A stretch of 64,000 nt of DNA from Aldrovandia affinis (lineage: Eukaryota; Chordata; Actinopteri; Notacanthiformes; Halosauridae), in the NCBI GenBank assembly GCA_029706075.1, contig JAINUG010000139.1, positions 1,533,510 through 1,597,509 of the forward strand. The letters run 5' to 3'. Within the stretch, counting starts at the first letter, position 1; each line of letters begins with the position of its first letter. The notes under the pieces were generated by a model that had not been told where the DNA came from, searched no databases, and worked only from the letters and a program-made list of their open reading frames with translations. Of the stretch, positions 50,209 to 57,795 are shown one piece after another. The position numbers were made by a program, and so were the translations under genes.

Positions 50209-53200
50209 CATGCACTTATGCTTACACACACATGGACGCGCGCACCACACACGGGAAGGGTTGACTACCAGTTTAGCCATAATGCAAGGTGGATGGGGGG
50301 AAAAATCTACAAATTGAAATGAAAACAGTGTGCTTTTATGCTGCAGTTAATACATGCAGGCAGACAGGGTGTCCTGGGTTTTAACATGTATTTGACTTCA
50401 CAGTGGGGCCCAACCTCTGTGACGAATCGTGTGCCCCTTACCAGAGACATATCTAGGCCACAGCAGCAGAAAGAATGTGATCACGTGCAGCAGAGAAGTG
50501 AGAGAGAGGCCCACAACTGGAGATCAGCCATGCACGAGAAACCGGTCAGAGGTTGAGACCTGCTACTATAGGCATGTCCATTAGAGGGCAGCAATGTGCA
50601 GCTGTCCACTGGACCATTTATTCAGCTAATTACATGTAAAGCAGCTTTCAAATTGTTAATTAAACATTGTCCTAATTGAGAACTTATCAATTTTGTGTTC
50701 ATCAGTTATGGACTTTTCTAAAATTCTACCTAAATAAACGTTATACCTTGTGAACTGAACCACACTCATTCTTACATGCAGTCAAGCCAGAATTGTTAAA
50801 TATAACTATAACAGAATTGTTCAATTGTTCAATAAATCAATAACTGATACACACTGTTGACAAATTCTGGTACTGAAATATGTTCAAATGTTTTCCTTCC
50901 CAAATGACCAAGATAAGAGACATTAATTTTGCTTGCAGAAAAGAAAATCACTCACTCTGTGTAACATTGACCACTAGGGGGAGATTGAAAGTAGCCCGGA
51001 ATTGACTACTTCACTGTCTCAACTGAGTATAAATGCAGGATTCTCCACAAATTTGAACAGCTGTGTGACGCTGCATTGCTTGAGCAGGACTGGAAAGATC
51101 CGACCGACAATTATGAACCGATTCTTTCATTATCTTTCATGATTTTCTTGACAGATGAACACTTGAGACATCAATGTTAAAATGAAACAATGACTGTCAT
51201 TCAGGCCTCTAAGCTTTCCACTCCATGCAGATGCAGAGTAATCAGACTATATGAACTGACTGTCACACCAAAGACACGCAAGTCCAGGTATGAATCGATA
51301 GGGCAAATGAATGTAATGGGGATGAAAGCACCACTAGCCATTTACTATTAAATTTAAAAGTACAAATTTTAACACATTTTTTTTTTTTTGGATTTGGAAA
51401 TGCAAGACATCCTGTTGTTTGCCATCTAAAAGAAACTAACCTCTGATAAGAAACCTTCGCCTGGCTCAAAATACGTATGGAACAATGAGCACAAGCAGAG
51501 GAGTTTCTATACTCAGACCAGCAGTGACTGTGGAGTCTATTACCCATGGAGAATGGGTGTAAATGGAGAGCACTCACAAAGCAGACACAACAAGGGATCA
51601 GTGCAGTCAGGGCATTGAGTCTCCACACAAGGCTCTCTCTGTGCTGTGCTGCAGCCCAAAAGACATTGGAGACAAACTAAAATCCCCCTGTTAACTGTAT
51701 TGCCATGGGGGTGACATCTGATGGTGGATTTGGAGACTTTCTTGTCCCCAAGATGCAACCACGTTTTGTAGAAACTATGGCCCTTGAATGTTCCGTTGCC
51801 TCCCACACCAAACTGTAGAAATGAGCTAGCATGCCAGCTACTGCTAGCCTGCTAGCAATATAGCTCATTACCTGTATTGAACATTACATGTTTCTAAATG
51901 TTCCAAATGGTTAAAAAGATACAATCATTTCTGTGGAGGTTTTCAGGGCCCCCTGATCAGACCTTCGAGAGCACGGGTGATATAACACCTTTACTGGAAG
52001 GTCAAAGGCTGACAAGAATGCTCAATCATACTAATAGTAAAATATCATATTTTCATTTTTGAAGTGCTGAGATGGCATATTTCCGGGACATTTGTAAAGG
52101 GCTTGACAATAAATGAGCTTAACGAGGCTTAATGACCCTAGACTAATAGAGAGAAACTCCAAATTTCACCCCAGGCTAAGCAATAGCACTAACCATATTT
52201 GGAAGGATATTAAAAGAATCAACACTTTACTTGGTTCAATTAACATCAATTAGAATGGGGCTTAAAGTCAATTTGACAAAGTAAACTTTTTATTCATCTC
52301 ATCTCTTTTTTGATATGGGTAATATTATTGTTCAACTATCCTGGCATACAATTTGGAGTTTTTACCTATTTACTTACGGTCATTAAGCCTTGTTAAGCCT
52401 CTGAAAAACCCAGTTTTTAGGGGCTTAACGTCAATTAGTCAGCTTTTTATTCATCTCATCCCTTTTCAGATATGGGTAGTGCTATCGTTCAGCTACCCTG
52501 ATACAGGCAGTCCCTGGGTTACGAACGAGATCCGTACTTAAGTCTGTCTTTAAGCCGAATTTGTCTGTAAGTTGGAACAGGTACATACAGTTCTTATTAA
52601 TCGCCACTTAGTCAAACGTTTGTCTTAGTATAGTATTTATTTTACCTTTCTGTGCATATAAAACACTTAAGAAAAACTTCCAAATACAATAAAACATCTT
52701 AAAATAACATTCAGTACATAATAATACTGTAATAATAATAACAATACTGTAATATTAATAATACAGTAATAATAAAAGTAACTATGTACATACAGTACTG
52801 TACTGTAAAAAAAAACATTAAAGAAACAGTTCTTAAAACAGTTTAGATAGAAAAAAAGAAAAAGGATCATGATTAAAGGTTAACACTCATTTGTGAGGTA
52901 ACATTATGATAACATTAATAACTGGATGATGCAGAAGATGATGGAGATGGACTTTAGCAGCACTTACATCTGCACTCGATGCTTCACCTTGAACTTTAAT
53001 ATTATGTAAATTTTCTCTCAATTTAAAGCGATTGAACCAACCCCTACTCGCAACAAATTCTTCGTCGCAATCGCCTTCACTTGCTGCACGAGCAGCTTTT
53101 AAGTCATATCTTTATTATTTCAACTTTACTTTCCATGGTGATTGTTTTCCTTTTCTTTGATGCATCACCAGCACTTGCATCGGATTTACGCTTTGGAGGC

Positions 53201-56200
53201 ATCATTGTAAGGGTAAGAGAAAGAGAAAAACTGGACCGTGATCTAACTTAAAATAACGGACGATGATCTCTGTTCCTTGACCAACGAACCGCTGAAATCG
53301 CGCAATGTTTTTATTAGCATCACAAAGTAGTGTGTGTGTTCGTTATTACGAACCATTGTATTTAACTCAATGAAAAAATATATAATAGGCCTAACGGCAG
53401 TCCGTTCATAAGTACGAGTTGTCCGTATGCCGGACGTTCGTAACCCAGGGACTGCCTGTATACAATTTGGAGTTTCTACCTATTAATTTAGGGTCATTAA
53501 GCCTCATTAAGCCCTTACATCGTTAAGCCCTTTGGAACATCCCTAGCATTAAAAAAGAAAAGTTATGTGAGGTTCTGTCAAATGAGGCCATGAGAGGATG
53601 AGGTGGCTGTTCTGACCTACAGATGACCTTACCGGTGTCATAATCATCCTCCAGGATGGCCTTCTGCTGGAGTCTCTGCAGCTTCAACATCATGGCCTCG
53701 ATCTGTGGGAAAACCAAAGGAAAATGTCATTACCATGCACATATCATTCTTTATTAGTCGGTACCAGTCTGCATTAGTCACCATTACACGTGAGGCACTT
53801 AAATTAGACACCAACATGGAGTAAATGTGCTTATCACCTTGGTGCAATGAGACAAAAGGCATCTGTATGTTACAATCTGTGTACTGTATGCTACAATCTG
53901 TGTGTTACAATCATGATTACAGAGCACGTGACCATGTGACCGCGCTCACCTGGGCGTTGGTGCGGTTGCTGTGCAGGCAGTCCTGCAGGATGCCCTCGTA
54001 CCTCTTCAGCACCGAGTCCCAGCCGTCCCCCCCGCAGGGCGTGGCACTCTCGTACCCGGAGGTGAGCGAGGAGGCGGAGGCAGAGTCTGAGGAATCCAGT
54101 GACAGGGAGCAGGAATCAGAGTCCGGGAGCAGGTCCTTCAATTCAGGGGTCACTGCGGGCTCACCCTCACCCTCCCTGTTGCCCCACTGCGGCCCCGACG
54201 GGTCCAGAGGTTTATCCGTTACCACGACAGCTGATTCGTCAGGCAGGGCAGGCCCTGGCTGGGGGTGTGGGAAAGATCCTGATTGGCTGGGGGAGCATGG
54301 GGAGGATCGGCCAGAGGTGGAGTCTGTTTCTTGGTCGGAGCTCAGGGACAGCCGTATGAAGCTGAAGCTGGAGGTGAACTGGTCCCTTGCAGCAGAGCCC
54401 AGTGAGTCCGCTCTGTGGGCCGGGGAAGGCCGCTCACACCTGAGGACACTATCGGAGTAGGGCCGGTCCAGCGGGGCAGGGTCACGGTGCCCCTGATTAA
54501 AGGCGGAAGGGGGCCTGTGACGGTGCTGCAACCTCTCCCCACCCTGTGAAGATGGCCGCTGACCCCCCTGGGACTGTGTGACAGCAGGAGGGAAGGTGGG
54601 ATCACAGGCAAGGCCCGGCGCTAGGGGGTCACCGTGACTGACTCTTTCAGCGCAGCTCGCGGGGGTCACATGGGGCCTCCTGCCCTCCCCCTCCGCCCTC
54701 ATATATCCCGGCCTTCTGCCCTGGTTCCTGCGGGAGCCACTGTCCACAGGGACCGCAGCAGGAAACACGTCTGGGCCACCTGGTGAAGGAGAGATCAACC
54801 TTCAGCTTGACTGAGCATCTAGCAGCTTACCTTAGTGGTTAGATACTCACTCTCTCTCACAAACACACACACACCCTCTTACTCACACACACACACACAC
54901 TCTCTCTCTCACACACATGCACACACACTCACACATAGGTATGCACACACAATGCTTCTAGAAACCAATCATTGTTTCCATCAATTGACAATTGACTGAC
55001 TGAAGACCGGCTCCCCGATTGACTGACTGACAGACTGATCCAAATTAGGTTACCTCGCACTGACTCTGGCTAGAACAGCCTCTCTGTGTGATTCTCCTGC
55101 TCTCAGACACAGCCACTGCCCCCCTCAGCACAGCACATTCAGACAGACACAGTGCTGTCTTTCAGAATGCAGGACAAAAGGGAGCCCGGGGGCACCACCA
55201 AGTAATCAGACATGGAAAATGTAGCTCTGCTGGCGGCAACAGAATTCAACGTTCAGTGGTTCAAAGCTTAGCCGTAGCCTGCTAGGGATGTGTATCAGTA
55301 TGCAACTACTACTAATAATAACTACATTAGTATTATAATAATGGATCGTGTTCATATAGCGCCTTTTATTTAATCTCAGGGTCTCCTATTGCTTTAAAAT
55401 GAAGGGGGGGTGGGAGGAAGCCATTTGAACACCCCCCACACTCTCTGAGCGCATTCAATAGCTTCAGGACACAGCGAGAATTTCATGGTGATGTCCATAG
55501 CTTTCAGCAGGCTAATTAAGCCCTAGTTTTGGATCATCAAAGACACTCCTCAATGCACTGGCAATCTACCTACTGTGATACACTTTTTTTTAATGAATGT
55601 GCTATAGACACTTTCACAGTAAGTATTATTACTGTACACTAACCCACACTGGCCCCTATTACTGTACACTAACCCACACAGTCCCTATTACTGTACACTA
55701 ACCCACACTGGCCCCTATAACTGTACACTAACCCACACTGGCCCCTATTACTGTACACTAACCCACACTGGCCCCTATTACTGTACACTAACCCACACTG
55801 GCCCCTATTACTGTACACTAACCCACACTGGCCCCTATAACTGTACACTAACCCACACTGGCCCCTATTACTGTACACTAACCCACACAGTCCCTATTAC
55901 TGTACACTAACCCACACAGTCCCTATTACTGTACACTAACCCACACTGGCCCCTATAACTGTATACTAACCACACTGGCCCCTATTACTATACACAAATC
56001 CCAATTGGCCCCTATTACTGTACACTAACCCACACTGGCCCCTATTACTGTACACTAACCCACACTGGCCCCTATAACTGTATACTAACCAAACTGGCCC
56101 CTATTACTATATACTAACCACACTGGCCCCTATTACTATACACAAATCCCAACTGGCCCCTATTACTGTACACTAACCCACACTGGCCCCTATTACTGTA

Positions 56201-57761
56201 CACTAACCCACACTGGCCTGAGAAATGAGAGAAGGCCATGGTCGGATAACTACACACACCATCTGTTGTGCACATTGTACACAGCGCTTTGTTGTGGATG
56301 AAAAGGAAAGGGAGCAACGCCGTGCTCAGATTACGCCACTGCCATTTCTTCCTTTCAGGAGGAAGGAAATGGCCAAGAGCCCATTGTGAAGCTCACGAAA
56401 CAGAACCACATCACTGACAACGTCTGAAACCTTCCCCCCGGGGAAAAAGTGCATTTCTGTGTCAAGAAAGGGGGAAAAAAGCACACAAGCACTCTGGAAT
56501 AGCGGGTGCCATATCTTCACAAAGAAACAACAACCACAAAATGTCACACCTTCTCATCCAATCCCTTTAAGCTAAAAAAAACTAAAAACATAAAACTCCA
56601 GCATTTCAGAGCCCCTTTGACATTAAAGAAAGAGGGAAAACTACTTCAAACTTGCACTTCTTAAAACCAGACAGGTCAGACTGACAGCAATACTTACAAC
56701 GCCGTGACGGACAGTGAGACACAGGCACAGGAAGCTGTCGCTTGGGTATTTACGTTCAGAGAGTCTCCGGGAGCCCTGCTGACATACGGACCCTGGGAAC
56801 TTCAGCTCAGGAACGCGGACCAGAAAAAGTCAGCAGCAATCAGACTGGCCCACATTGGTGTGTGTGTGCGCGTGTATCCGAATCAACGGCACATCTGAGA
56901 GAGCCCTGTTGAGTGGCAGTGTGGGCTTTCAGCCGAGCTCTGAGCTGGGGAAGTGAAAGTGGCTCTTCTCCGCAAGGCTTCCTCTTTTTCTCCCTACAGC
57001 TCTCGCGCGTTAAGAGTGAATCAGCAGCATCGCTTTGTGTCTGTTTCTATGAAACGGACATGTCATACTCAGCACCTTTCACACTCTATATCATTACAAG
57101 AAATCTCAAGTTTGCCCAGTAGATCACCACAGGTAGATCTTGCCGATCATAGGACAGATTGGCACATAATGTCTGTGTGTGTGTGTCTTTGTGTCTGTGT
57201 GTGTGCGTGTGTCTGTCTGTCTGTGTGTGTGTCTGTGTGTTTGTGTGTGTCTCAAGATGAGAAGGTTACACTGTGTGTCCCTGTCACATTGCCATTTTGT
57301 CTGTGTATGTAGCTCCTTTTGACCATATGTCAATGCAGCACATGCAAGCTCAGTAATTGTTACTGCCCGTAATTTATTTTCTCGGATTTGGTAGGACTGC
57401 CACGCACTTCCTGTCACGCCACAAGGGAACAGAGCAGCTGAAAATGGAGCCCAATGGAGACTGAAAATGGCCATGTAAACAGACACAGGCCTACAGCTAC
57501 CACACCAGGCCTGGATCAAATACTTTAATTGAAATACGTAATACCCCTTCAGTTATTAAGTGCCAGTAAAACTATAACCAGTCAATTCCTGCAGATTACT
57601 GACAATTTTAAATGAATTTTCTTCTTTCATATAATTGTACATTTTTGTAGCAACATGTTTGTTTTCAGGGATCTGCAGGAATGTTTTACTGCTATCTAAA
57701 AGCATTTCAAAACCCAGGTCTGTACCCCTCTTTCTCTCTCTCTCGCTCTCTCCTTCTCTCC

Positions 57762-57795
<34 letters not shown>

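Noticed and set aside
53825..54460. 211-codon plus-strand open frame over disc1 exon 2
   Set aside because: Antisense shadow of the conserved exon; the minus-strand reading matches DISC1 throughout.
53917..54798. Start codon MISPSP at the 5' edge of the exon 2 open frame
   Set aside because: Those codons lie in the intron's acceptor region (CTCTCCTTCACCAG); exon 2 begins at 54779.
56694..56760. GTAAGT donor on the minus strand as the end of disc1 exon 1
   Set aside because: In the required phase the upstream frame meets a stop (TAA) before any ATG.
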